From the NCBI RefSeq assembly GCF_004348825.1, contig NZ_SMJU01000004.1, positions 326,759-390,758 on the forward strand: a DNA stretch of 64,000 nt, given 5' to 3'. Below are positions 46,049 through 54,936 of this stretch, one piece after another. The notes under the pieces are model-generated. The model was not told the origin of the DNA, did no database searches, and saw nothing but the letters and a program-made list of their open reading frames with translations. Made by a program: the position numbers and the translations under genes. This stretch comes from Arundinibacter roseus (lineage in GTDB: Bacteria; Bacteroidota; Bacteroidia; Cytophagales; Spirosomataceae). Within the stretch, counting starts at the first letter, position 1. Each line of letters opens with the position of its first letter.

Positions 46049-48364
46049 TCAGGCTTTAAGTGGAAAAGCCTTTTGCCCCGCAACCAGTTCTTTTTGGCCG
46101 TGAACCACGATTTCTATTCCTGCCGCCGACGGATTGGTAATCAGAACTGAGTCCTGACTAACTGCAACTGTAAGCGTTACACCCCTGAATCCCAAACGAA
46201 AAGAGTAGGATTCCCACTCCTCAGGAATGTACGGATTCAGGATCAGTAAGCCATCCTGTACACGTTGCCCTGCAAAACCTTTCACAACACTCATCCAGGT
46301 ACCGGCCATCGACGTAATATGCAAGCCGTCTTCGGTGTCGTTGTTATAATCGTCCAAATCAAGCCGGGCCGTGCGCAGGTACATTTCGTACGCCTTTTCC
46401 TTTTTACCCAGTCCGGCTGCTAAAATTGCATGAACACAGGGTGAAAGAGATGATTCGTGAACGGTCATTGGTTCATAAAAATCAAAATTTCTTCTAATTT
46501 CTTCTTCACTAAAATCCTCTTCAAAAAAATAAAGTCCTTGCAAAACGTCGGCCTGTTTGATAAAGCAAGAGCGCAGAATCCGATCCCACGACCATTTTTG
46601 ATTAATCGGACGGTGGCTTGTTATTTGATCCACCGTCAACAATTCTTTATCCAGAAATCCCTCCTGCTGCAAATACACCTGTCTTTCGGAATCATACGGG
46701 AAATGCAGATTATCGATAATATGCTGCCATTGAGCTGTCTCTGAGGCAAAATCGAATGCAACTTTACTCGAAATATCCTCGATTTTTCCTTGATTCCGCA
46801 CATACTCCAACGCTTCCAGCGTATAGCGCAAGGTCCATGCCGCAATGTAGTTGGTGTACCAGTTATTATTTACATTATTCTCGTACTCATTCGGCCCTGT
46901 CACACCCAGCATGACGTACTGATTTTTTTGAACCGACCAATTGACCCGTTGCTTCCAGAAGCGCGAAATGCCGATCAGAACTTCCAGCCCGTATTCCGTC
47001 AGATAGTCTTTATCGCCAGTATAGCGTACGTAATCATAAATGGCATAAGCAATTGCGCCATTTCGGTGAATTTCTTCAAAGGTAATTTCCCACTCATTAT
47101 GACATTCTTCGCCAGTCATTGTTACCATCGGAAACAGCGCCGCCCCCATGTCAAACCCGAGTTTTGTGGCGTTCTCTATGGCTTTTCCAAGTTGTTTGTA
47201 TCTATAAATCAATAAATTACGTGCAACTTGTTGTTCGGAGGTAGACAAATAAAACGGAATGCAATAGGCTTCTGTATCCCAATAGGTACCACCACCGTAT
47301 TTTTCTCCGGTAAATCCTTTGGGGCCGATGTTCAATCGTTCATCTTTGCCGGTATAGGTTTGTTGCAAATGGAAAATCGTAAATCGGATTCCCTGTTGTG
47401 CTGCAACGTCACCTTTAATCTGAATGTCGTTTTGCTCCCATTTAGCTGCCCAGGCTGCTACGTGTTCTTCCAGTAACTGCTCAAATCCCTTTTCTGCCAA
47501 TCGATTCAGGTACACTTTTGTATCAGGAATCAAATTTTCAGAAGTATGATTCATTGAAGACAAATTGACTGCGTATTTAAAAAGCGTCAATTCCTCATTT
47601 TGAATCAGTTGTACAGGTACTTTTCCGGCTACGTATTTTTCATCGCGTACAGGAAGCGACTGAAAATCAAGAATTTGTCCATTTTTTTTCAAGTCAAACC
47701 TCATCCCTGTCGCTACCTGATATTGCTCTACTCCGTATGGATTTGGCTTGGTTTCCATCACCAAAATACCTTCGGCAAATGAGGTTTCTTTCTTGATTTC
47801 GTTCCAAAAGGTTTCATTGTAATTTGAATCGCGGTTTTGGATATTTCCATCCAAAAAGGGCGTCAGGGTAATCGTCCCATCAAAATTTAGGGGAGTTATC
47901 GAATAAGAAATAGCTCCGGATTCGTCCTCCACCATATGACAAAACCGCCGGGTTCTGATTTTGAGCTGCTTACCTTCGGGCGTTGTCAGCGTACATTCTC
48001 GCTCCAGAACTCCTCTCTGCATATCAAGTACCCGCTGAAAATGTTCATAGGTACAAGTATTCAAATCCAGGATTTCACCGTCAATTTCAACCTCAATTCC
48101 GGTCCAGTTGCAGGCATTTAAAACTTTGGCAAAATAATTTGGGTACCCGTTTTTCCACCAGCCAACGCGGGTTTTGTCCGGGAAGAACACCCCGGCTACG
48201 TAGTTCCCCAGGAGTGTTTTACCTGAAAATCGTTCTTCAAAATTTCCACGCTGTCCCATCCGGCCATTGCCAAGGCTCATGAGGCTTTCGGTAATTTCGT
48301 TAAATTCTTTGTGAAAACCGTCTTCTACAATTTTCCACGCATCACGTGTAATATAATTTTTCAT
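46049..48364 (-). CDS. Maltose phosphorylase (GH65)
   Basis: This 771-residue cytoplasmic enzyme is predicted to phosphorolyse maltose to beta-glucose 1-phosphate and glucose. GH65 features are clear: the catalytic Glu in GVTGPNEYENNVNNNWYTN (about residue 490), GEECHNEWEITFEEIHRN, and the phosphate-binding HITSMAGTW region near the C-terminus. That catalytic loop matches maltose phosphorylases better than trehalose phosphorylases as I recall them. beta-Phosphoglucomutase lies 35 bases upstream on the same strand and would use its product, supporting the assignment. Kojibiose or trehalose as substrate is less likely but not excluded. Confidence 0.9.
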   Translation of the reverse strand: MKNYITRDAWKIVEDGFHKEFNEITESLMSLGNGRMGQRGNFEERFSGKTLLGNYVAGVFFPDKTRVGWWKNGYPNYFAKVLNACNWTGIEVEIDGEILDLNTCTYEHFQRVLDMQRGVLERECTLTTPEGKQLKIRTRRFCHMVEDESGAISYSITPLNFDGTITLTPFLDGNIQNRDSNYNETFWNEIKKETSFAEGILVMETKPNPYGVEQYQVATGMRFDLKKNGQILDFQSLPVRDEKYVAGKVPVQLIQNEELTLFKYAVNLSSMNHTSENLIPDTKVYLNRLAEKGFEQLLEEHVAAWAAKWEQNDIQIKGDVAAQQGIRFTIFHLQQTYTGKDERLNIGPKGFTGEKYGGGTYWDTEAYCIPFYLSTSEQQVARNLLIYRYKQLGKAIENATKLGFDMGAALFPMVTMTGEECHNEWEITFEEIHRNGAIAYAIYDYVRYTGDKDYLTEYGLEVLIGISRFWKQRVNWSVQKNQYVMLGVTGPNEYENNVNNNWYTNYIAAWTLRYTLEALEYVRNQGKIEDISSKVAFDFASETAQWQHIIDNLHFPYDSERQVYLQQEGFLDKELLTVDQITSHRPINQKWSWDRILRSCFIKQADVLQGLYFFEEDFSEEEIRRNFDFYEPMTVHESSLSPCVHAILAAGLGKKEKAYEMYLRTARLDLDDYNNDTEDGLHITSMAGTWMSVVKGFAGQRVQDGLLILNPYIPEEWESYSFRLGFRGVTLTVAVSQDSVLITNPSAAGIEIVVHGQKELVAGQKAFPLKA

Positions 48365-48399
48365 AGGTAATAAATGTATTTAGGAGGATTAAATCCAAA

Positions 48400-49062
48400 T
48401 CAAGCTGCAAAGAATAGTTGCTGTATCACCTTCAAATCCAACGATTTGAAGGTAGATATAACAAAATCGGCCTCAGTCAAAATCGTAGGATCGCCCACGC
48501 CGATCGCTTTCATGCCGCCTGCTTTGGCAGCCTGCACTCCAGCTACTGCATCTTCAAAAACAACGCATTCTTCGGGCAGAACATCCAGGTCTTCGGCACC
48601 CATCAAAAATATTTCGGGGTCAGGTTTTCCTTTTGTGATCCGGTTGCCATCCACAATTATTTCAAGGTAATCGAGCATTTCGATGCGTTTCAGGATCGTT
48701 TCAGCATTTTTACTCGCAGAACCAAGGCCCATTTTTATACCTGCGGAGCGCAATGAGTCCATAAATTCCCGAACACCGGGCAACACATCATCAGGTGTCA
48801 TTTGCTGGCAAAGTTCCAGATACCGAAAATTTTTAACTGTCGCCAGCTGCACTTTGGTTTCCAGGTCAAGCTCCACATTTCCAATCGCGAGAATAATATC
48901 CAGCGATTCCATGCGACTGATTCCTTTCAGCAGTTCATTTTGAGCGTGTGTCAGGTCAAAACCCAAACTTTGGGCCGTTTCGCGCCAGGCGATATAGTGG
49001 TACTGTGCGGTGTCAACAATAACTCCGTCCAGATCAAATAGACATGCTTTTAATGAGGGCAT
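48400..49062 (-). CDS. pgmB: Beta-phosphoglucomutase
   Basis: This HAD-superfamily enzyme converts beta-glucose 1-phosphate to glucose 6-phosphate. The 220-residue protein has the nucleophile motif DLDGVIVDT (residues 9-17) and the cap-domain motif with WRETAQSLGF. The phosphate-binding GLGSASKNA, the KGKPDPEIF Lys and the metal motif VFEDAVAGVQAA are all present. It is followed by the maltose phosphorylase gene at 35 bases and feeds on its product. A structured region separates it from the upstream GH13 gene. Confidence 0.93.
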   Translation of the reverse strand: MPSLKACLFDLDGVIVDTAQYHYIAWRETAQSLGFDLTHAQNELLKGISRMESLDIILAIGNVELDLETKVQLATVKNFRYLELCQQMTPDDVLPGVREFMDSLRSAGIKMGLGSASKNAETILKRIEMLDYLEIIVDGNRITKGKPDPEIFLMGAEDLDVLPEECVVFEDAVAGVQAAKAGGMKAIGVGDPTILTEADFVISTFKSLDLKVIQQLFFAA

Positions 49063-49163
49063 TTGTGGTTTGGTTTGGTAAATAGTTTACTTATATACAA
49101 GTGAAAAGTATCATGCTGACGCAAGGTCAGGAAAAAATATTCTTCAATTTTTTGTAAATAAAA

Positions 49164-49211
49164 GAAAAAAGGGACGAACCGTCAGGTGAACCCGCCCGGC
49201 TTATCCCTTTA
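49164..49211 (-). terminator. Probable terminator after the secreted GH13 gene
   Basis: On the minus strand AAAGGGA pairs with TCCCTTT across about 29 bases, followed by a T-rich run. The loop is GC-rich and may fold further. It sits between the GH13 stop and pgmB, so pgmB-malP may have its own promoter or depend on read-through. Confidence 0.55.
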
Positions 49212-49249
49212 ATTCAATAAAAAATACATAAAGTACCGTAATGTTTCTT

Positions 49250-51175
49250 CTATTTCATCAATTCCAGCACAACTGCTGATTGTGGTGGAAGTGAAAGTTT
49301 CTGAATGGAAGTTAAAGTATCGTCGGTCAGGATATTCTTTGCCGAAGCAAAACCGGCCATACGTTCCTGAAAGCGTTCCGTAGTAATTTCAATTTCCGAC
49401 TCGTTAGAATTGATACACACCATCACTGTTTTGTGATTGTCGTACCGAAAGTATACATAAACACCATCAACTGGCAAAAACTGCATCAACTGACCGCTAT
49501 GCAGGGCAGAAGTGTTTTTACGGTAGTTGGCCAACGTTTTGACAAAAGTAAAAGCTTCATTTTCTGCGGCAGTGCGTCCTTTGGCTATAAATTTATTTTC
49601 AGAATCACCCGGAAATCCACCGGGAAAATCACGGCGTACTTCGGCATCTGACGGATTCTTAAAATTTTTCATCAGAATCTCGGTACCATAGTACAACTGC
49701 GGAATTCCGCGGGTTGTCAGTAAAAACGTCAGACCCATTTTGTATTTGGCAAAGTTCTCGCCAATGACGGAGAAGTAGCGATCCATGTCATGATTATCCA
49801 GAAATGTTACAAGTTTGGAAGCATCTTTATACAAATAATCCTGTCCTAAAACCTGATAAATTCGCTGAATCCCCTCGTTCCAGCCCGGTTTCTGATTTAA
49901 TGCGTCGTTGATTGCAAATTGTAACTGAAAATCACAGGAACCGGGCAAATTACTTTTGAAAGGAACGTTCAGATTATTCTGCTGAAAATAAGACTGATTT
50001 GCGATGCTGTTCACCCAGTTTTCTCCAAAAATATGGAGCTTTGGAAATTCTTCCAGCAAAGCGGCGTTGCAACGATTCATAAATTCCAGATCGTTGTACA
50101 TATAGGTATCAATGCGCCAGGCATCAATTCCAAAATACTCCACCGTCCAAAGCGCGTGCTGAATCAGATAATTGGCCACAAACGGATTGGTCTGATTGAG
50201 ATCTGGAAGGAACGGCACAAACCAGCCATCAGAAGTAACTTTTTTATCTATGTTAGAAGCATAAGGATCTACCAGCGGCTGATCTTTGTAGGACGTATTG
50301 GTGTAAGTAGGCCACTGATGCAGCCAATCTGCTGAGGGTAAATCCTTTACCAGCCAATGATTGATGCCAACGTGGTTATATACCGCATCCTGAATGATTT
50401 TAAGACCATTGGCATGCGCCACTTCTACCAGTTTTTTATAGGCAGCATTGCCACCTAGACGCTTGTCTACCTGATAATGATCGGTGAAGCCGTAGCCATG
50501 ATACGCACTTCGTTTGGCTCCTCCTTCATCAGTCAAAGGTTGGTTGTTTTCCAGCACCGGATTGAGCCAAAGAGCCGTAACGCCGAGTTCTTTAAAATAA
50601 TCCAGGTGGTTGATAATTCCCTGTAAATCACCTCCATGCCGAAGAAACGGATCTTTACGATCGGCCTGTGTATCTGCCATGTCCTTGAAGGTGTCGTTCG
50701 TAGGATCTCCGTTCGAGAAACGATCCGGCAAAAGCAGATAGATAAAATCAGCCGAGGTAACCCCCTGCCCTTTTGTGTAGGTAGCTCTTGGTTTGAGTTC
50801 GTAGGTTAGGGTTCGGGTAGCTAGTGTCTTTACAGGTTTCCGTTTTCCTTTTTGCGAAATTATCTCCTTCGAAAGCTCAATAGAGAAATTTCCGGCTCTA
50901 CAATCGGGAGAAATAGTCAGATCGACAAATAGATAGTTAGGATTTTCAACCTGATTCACTTTATCAACATGCACTCCCGGATAATCAATTTTTACCTGAG
51001 CTCCTGCTATATTTTCTCCATGAATAAGTAGCTGCAATCGCGGATCTTTCATACCAATCCACCAGTTGAGGGGCTCCACCCGGTCTATGGATATCGTTTG
51101 ACCAAAGACAGAATTTATGTCACCACAAATCACACTCAAAAAGATGAGTATTTTAAAAATAAAGGTTTTGTTCAT
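49250..51175 (-). CDS. Secreted GH13 alpha-amylase/neopullulanase-like enzyme (SusA type)
   Basis: This 641-residue periplasmic enzyme acts on maltodextrins or cyclodextrins. It has a signal peptide (ending near VFGQ, about residue 26), an N-terminal Ig-like domain (about 28-130, as in cyclomaltodextrinases and SusA) and the GH13 barrel. Catalytic residues are Asp in DAWRIDTY, Glu in IFGENW and Asp in LDNHDMDR. A C-terminal beta domain closes it. The neighbouring gene on the plus strand is a second GH13 enzyme whose 5' end is only 85 bases away (divergent), so both may share a control region. Substrate specificity is inferred. Confidence 0.9.
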   Translation of the reverse strand: MNKTFIFKILIFLSVICGDINSVFGQTISIDRVEPLNWWIGMKDPRLQLLIHGENIAGAQVKIDYPGVHVDKVNQVENPNYLFVDLTISPDCRAGNFSIELSKEIISQKGKRKPVKTLATRTLTYELKPRATYTKGQGVTSADFIYLLLPDRFSNGDPTNDTFKDMADTQADRKDPFLRHGGDLQGIINHLDYFKELGVTALWLNPVLENNQPLTDEGGAKRSAYHGYGFTDHYQVDKRLGGNAAYKKLVEVAHANGLKIIQDAVYNHVGINHWLVKDLPSADWLHQWPTYTNTSYKDQPLVDPYASNIDKKVTSDGWFVPFLPDLNQTNPFVANYLIQHALWTVEYFGIDAWRIDTYMYNDLEFMNRCNAALLEEFPKLHIFGENWVNSIANQSYFQQNNLNVPFKSNLPGSCDFQLQFAINDALNQKPGWNEGIQRIYQVLGQDYLYKDASKLVTFLDNHDMDRYFSVIGENFAKYKMGLTFLLTTRGIPQLYYGTEILMKNFKNPSDAEVRRDFPGGFPGDSENKFIAKGRTAAENEAFTFVKTLANYRKNTSALHSGQLMQFLPVDGVYVYFRYDNHKTVMVCINSNESEIEITTERFQERMAGFASAKNILTDDTLTSIQKLSLPPQSAVVLELMK

Positions 51176-51244
51176 ACTAGTTTAAGGATAAGTAAAGTGC
51201 CAAATTAAAGCAAATAGTCTATTTTTTCATAAATAAATCCTTTT

Positions 51245-51252
51245 TACATTTG
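51245..51252 (+). promoter_or_regulatory. Probable -7 box of the GH13 lipoprotein gene (TACATTTG)
   Basis: TACATTTG is an exact match to TAnnTTTG only eight bases before the ATG at 51261; the -33 position holds TTT. Transcription would begin at or next to the start codon, or the true start is the ATG at 51273. Confidence 0.45.
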
Positions 51253-51260
51253 ATTTCAGA

Positions 51261-53102
51261 ATGAGTAAAACTATGCTAAATCGGATACTTTTTACGGTAC
51301 TTTCATTTTTTATTGCTTTTTTAGGTGCCTGTACTAAAAGGAACGATAAAAAATCTATGGATTCTTTGCAAACAAAACACCACAAACTAGTTGTTTATCA
51401 GGTCTTTACCCGTCTTTTTGGAAACCAAAATACTACCAATTCTTTTTATGGTTCCCGGGATGAAAACGGCGTGGGAAAATTTAATGACATTACAACACTC
51501 GCCCTTAAAGAATTAAAGAAGTTAGGAATTTCTCACGTGTGGTACACCGGAGTAATTGAGCATGCCACGATGGCTGATTACTCTGAATTTGGCATACGCC
51601 CCGACAATCCCTTGATTGTGAAGGGGAAAGCGGGATCTCCCTACGCCATTAAGGATTATTACGACGTTAACCCAGACCTCGCTGTTAACGTTTCAGCACG
51701 TATGACTGAATTTGAGGCACTAGTCCAGCGCACGCACGACGAGAATCTGAAAGTTCTCATAGATTTTGTACCCAATCACGTTTCGCGCCAATATGCCTCT
51801 GATCAGAAACCACAGGGTGTGCGGGATTTTGGAGAAGGCGACAAAATTTCAGTCGTTTTTGACCAGCAAAATAATTTTTACTACCTGCCCGATCAGCCCT
51901 TTCGCTTACCGGATGGACTGAAACCACCGGTTGCTCCCAAAGAAATGTATGAGGAATTTCCGGCCAAGGCTACCGGAAACGACGTTTTTAATGCCCAACC
52001 CACGATTAATGACTGGTTTGAAACGATTAAACTCAACTACGGCGTGGATTATTTGGGGGGGCATGCCAAGCGCTTTGATCCAATTCCTTCTACATGGCTC
52101 AAAATGCGGGATATTCTGGCTTTTTGGACTAAAAAAGGCGTAGATGGTTTTCGGTGCGACATGGCCGAAATGGTACCCGTTGAGTTTTGGGGATGGGTTA
52201 TTCCGGAAATTGAGGCAATAAATCCTGACATTATCTTTATCGCAGAAATTTATAATCCCGAACAGTATCACAACTATATCAAAAACGGTAAGTTCTCCTA
52301 TTTATATGATAAAGTTGGCCTGTACGACGCGCTACGCAGACTGATGGAAGGGCACGGATCGGTGGAAGACATTACGCGCGTTTGGCAAAAAGAATCAGGA
52401 GATATTTCGGAACATATGCTGCGTTTTCTTGAAAATCATGACGAACAACGCATTGCTTCCGAATTTTTCGCAAAAGATCCGTTTGTGGCAATCCCCGCAA
52501 TGACCCTCAGCGCTACCTTGCATACGGGTCCACTGATGATTTATTTTGGGCAGGAAGTTGGCGTGAATCCTACACAGGCAGAGGGCTTTCAGGGCAACGA
52601 TGGACGCACCACTATTTTTGATTATTGGGGCGTGCCTGAATTTCAGCAATGGGTTAATAAAGGTAAGTTTGATGGCGAAAAACTTGATTCAAAAGCGAAG
52701 GAGCTACGGGAATTTTATCAGGCTTTAAATCATTTTTCCACCAGTCAGGAGGCTATTCACTCTGGAAAATTTTATGATTTACAGTACGCCAATGTACACG
52801 GTCAAAGCGCCAACTACGATTCAACCCGGGTATATAGCTATTTACGCTATACCGAAAATCAGAAGTTTATTTGTGTGTACAATTTTGATAAAAACCGGAC
52901 AATTTCCACAACAATTAAACTACCTGCGCATGCGCTTGTAGATTCCATGCAGTGCGCTTTGGATAAAAGTTATGAAGTATTAGAAGTCTTTCCCGCAACC
53001 GAATTCAAAGCTAAAAGCATTGGCAACGAGCTTGTAAATCAGGGACTTCCCATTACTCTTCCTCCACTATCGGTAAAAATCTTACAACTACGCGAAAAAT
53101 AA
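51261..53102 (+). CDS. GH13 alpha-amylase family lipoprotein
   Basis: This 613-residue enzyme carries a lipoprotein signal (FIAFLGAC, Cys about residue 24), so it is anchored to a membrane. The GH13 barrel has catalytic Asp in GFRCDMAE, Glu in FIAEIYNP and Asp in LENHDEQR. Region I reads DFVPNHV. The remaining C-terminal part is a beta sandwich. An in-frame ATG at 51273 (MLNRILFTVL) also gives a good signal and would leave room for a leader after the promoter box. The MFS transporter gene begins one base after its stop, so the two are one operon. It likely cuts maltodextrins near the cell surface. Confidence 0.88.
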   Translation: MSKTMLNRILFTVLSFFIAFLGACTKRNDKKSMDSLQTKHHKLVVYQVFTRLFGNQNTTNSFYGSRDENGVGKFNDITTLALKELKKLGISHVWYTGVIEHATMADYSEFGIRPDNPLIVKGKAGSPYAIKDYYDVNPDLAVNVSARMTEFEALVQRTHDENLKVLIDFVPNHVSRQYASDQKPQGVRDFGEGDKISVVFDQQNNFYYLPDQPFRLPDGLKPPVAPKEMYEEFPAKATGNDVFNAQPTINDWFETIKLNYGVDYLGGHAKRFDPIPSTWLKMRDILAFWTKKGVDGFRCDMAEMVPVEFWGWVIPEIEAINPDIIFIAEIYNPEQYHNYIKNGKFSYLYDKVGLYDALRRLMEGHGSVEDITRVWQKESGDISEHMLRFLENHDEQRIASEFFAKDPFVAIPAMTLSATLHTGPLMIYFGQEVGVNPTQAEGFQGNDGRTTIFDYWGVPEFQQWVNKGKFDGEKLDSKAKELREFYQALNHFSTSQEAIHSGKFYDLQYANVHGQSANYDSTRVYSYLRYTENQKFICVYNFDKNRTISTTIKLPAHALVDSMQCALDKSYEVLEVFPATEFKAKSIGNELVNQGLPITLPPLSVKILQLREK

Positions 53103-53103
53103 T

Positions 53104-54684
53104 ATGGCAATTTCTATGTCTTCTGCAACACCTGCGGCCACCCGTCAAAAACCAAAGTTACATTTTTGGGACATATGGAACATGAGTTTTGGCTTTTTGG
53201 GTATTCAGTTTGGCTTTGCGCTTCAAAATGCAAACGTCAGCCGGATTTTTGAAACCCTCGGTGCTAATGTAGACGACATTCCGATTCTTTGGGTAGCTGC
53301 GCCTTTGACCGGGCTCATTATTCAGCCCATCATCGGGTATTTCAGCGATCGTACCTGGACAAAGCTTGGCCGTCGAAGACCCTATTTTTTGGCAGGTGCT
53401 ATTTTGGCTTCACTTGCACTGTTCGTGATGCCGAACTCACCTAGTTTATGGTTTGCTGCCGGCATGCTGTGGATCATGGATGCTTCCATTAACATCACAA
53501 TGGAACCGTTCCGGGCTTTTGTGGGCGACAATCTTCCCTCTTCTCAGCGTACCACGGGCTTTGCCATGCAGAGTTTCTTTATCGGCATCGGTGCCATCGT
53601 GGCATCTTCTCTGCCTTATGTTATGACCAATTGGTTTGATGTGCCCAATCAGGCCGCAGAAGGAATAATCCCAAATTCCGTAAAATGGTCGTTCTATTTA
53701 GGCGGAACGGTGTTTTTGCTCGCGGTACTTTGGACAGTAATTAAATCCAACGAATACCCCCCCGAAGAACTCAATTCATTTGCTGATAATGCCGAGGAAA
53801 TTCTCCCGATACCTGCTTCAACTAGGGCCGCAGAAATAGTTTTTCAGACGAACGGAAAATCTCAACTCGTCAAGGGCGGAGTTCTTACCGTGATTGGCCT
53901 GATTTTTACGTGGTGGCTTTCTACCCAAAACCTCAACAAAGAACTGTATATATTCTCCATTGGCCTGGCACTTGTAGGCCTTTTACTCGCTGCCTCAGGT
54001 TATTTGCAAAAGAGCGGTTCGCATCAAAATGGTTTTGTGACCATGATGAACGACTTTGAGCACATGCCACCTACCATGAAACAACTGGCAGTTGTTCAGT
54101 TTTTTTCATGGTTTGCCTTATTCGCTATGTGGATTTATATGACGCCTGCCGTAACTAGCCACTTATACGGAACCACCGACACAACCTCCAAAATATACAA
54201 CGACGGGGCCGATTGGGTCGGACTTTGCATGGGTGTCTATAATGGAATTTCGGCTTTGGTTGCCTTCGCAATTCCGGTTGTTGCACGCCTGACAAGCCGC
54301 CGAATGACTCACCTGATTTGCCTTGTGGCAGGAGGATTAGGCCTGCTGTCTGTTTATTTTCTTCCCAATCCCAACGCACTTATGCTATCTATGATTGGTG
54401 TTGGTATCGCATGGGCGTCAATACTTTCAGTTCCATACGCTATGTTGGCAGGTTCATTACCAGCCCAAAAAATGGGGTATTATATGGGCGTTTTTAACTT
54501 TTTTATTGTTATTCCTCAAATCGTTGCCGCAGCTCTTTTGGGTTTTTTGGTGAAAGAATTATTTGCTGGCGAACCCATTTTTGCCCTCGTTATTGGCGGA
54601 GTTTCGATGATTGTGGCCGGACTGCTTTGTTTACGTGTAAAAGATCAGGACGATATAGAAGTCAGCGAAATAGGTTTGCCATAA
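53104..54684 (+). CDS. MFS sugar transporter, SUC/SLC45-like (probable maltose importer)
   Basis: This 526-residue inner-membrane carrier has 12 or so hydrophobic segments. The motif DRTWTKLGRRRPYF (82-95) is the signature of the sucrose/SLC45 branch of the MFS, which moves disaccharides with protons. A large loop lies in the middle (about 220-260). The gene directly follows a GH13 lipoprotein and is in the same locus as maltose phosphorylase and pgmB, so maltose uptake is the best guess. A strong terminator follows. Sucrose or trehalose as substrate cannot be excluded. Confidence 0.85.
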   Translation: MAISMSSATPAATRQKPKLHFWDIWNMSFGFLGIQFGFALQNANVSRIFETLGANVDDIPILWVAAPLTGLIIQPIIGYFSDRTWTKLGRRRPYFLAGAILASLALFVMPNSPSLWFAAGMLWIMDASINITMEPFRAFVGDNLPSSQRTTGFAMQSFFIGIGAIVASSLPYVMTNWFDVPNQAAEGIIPNSVKWSFYLGGTVFLLAVLWTVIKSNEYPPEELNSFADNAEEILPIPASTRAAEIVFQTNGKSQLVKGGVLTVIGLIFTWWLSTQNLNKELYIFSIGLALVGLLLAASGYLQKSGSHQNGFVTMMNDFEHMPPTMKQLAVVQFFSWFALFAMWIYMTPAVTSHLYGTTDTTSKIYNDGADWVGLCMGVYNGISALVAFAIPVVARLTSRRMTHLICLVAGGLGLLSVYFLPNPNALMLSMIGVGIAWASILSVPYAMLAGSLPAQKMGYYMGVFNFFIVIPQIVAAALLGFLVKELFAGEPIFALVIGGVSMIVAGLLCLRVKDQDDIEVSEIGLP

Positions 54685-54710
54685 GTATTCAAAACCTGAA
54701 AAAAGTAACT

Positions 54711-54744
54711 AACGGAAGAATCGAAAGAATCTTCCGTTTTTTTT
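54711..54744 (+). terminator. Terminator after the MFS gene
   Basis: A 9-bp stem (AACGGAAGA / TCTTCCGTT) with an internal loop is followed by a long T-run. Confidence 0.9.
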
Positions 54745-54936
54745 ATTATTGGAACATTCTCCTGTACAATTTTTATAAATTTAGGTATTAAAGCATTATT
54801 AGGCTAAATTAGTTGTAACCCAGTTCTATTACCTGGGCATGCCTTTTTAGTTAACTCTTACGTTCGGTTTCCTGTAAATCTTCTTTTCAGGTAAATTACT
54901 CCATCTTTTTCATCACCGGACGAAAAATTCATTCTC

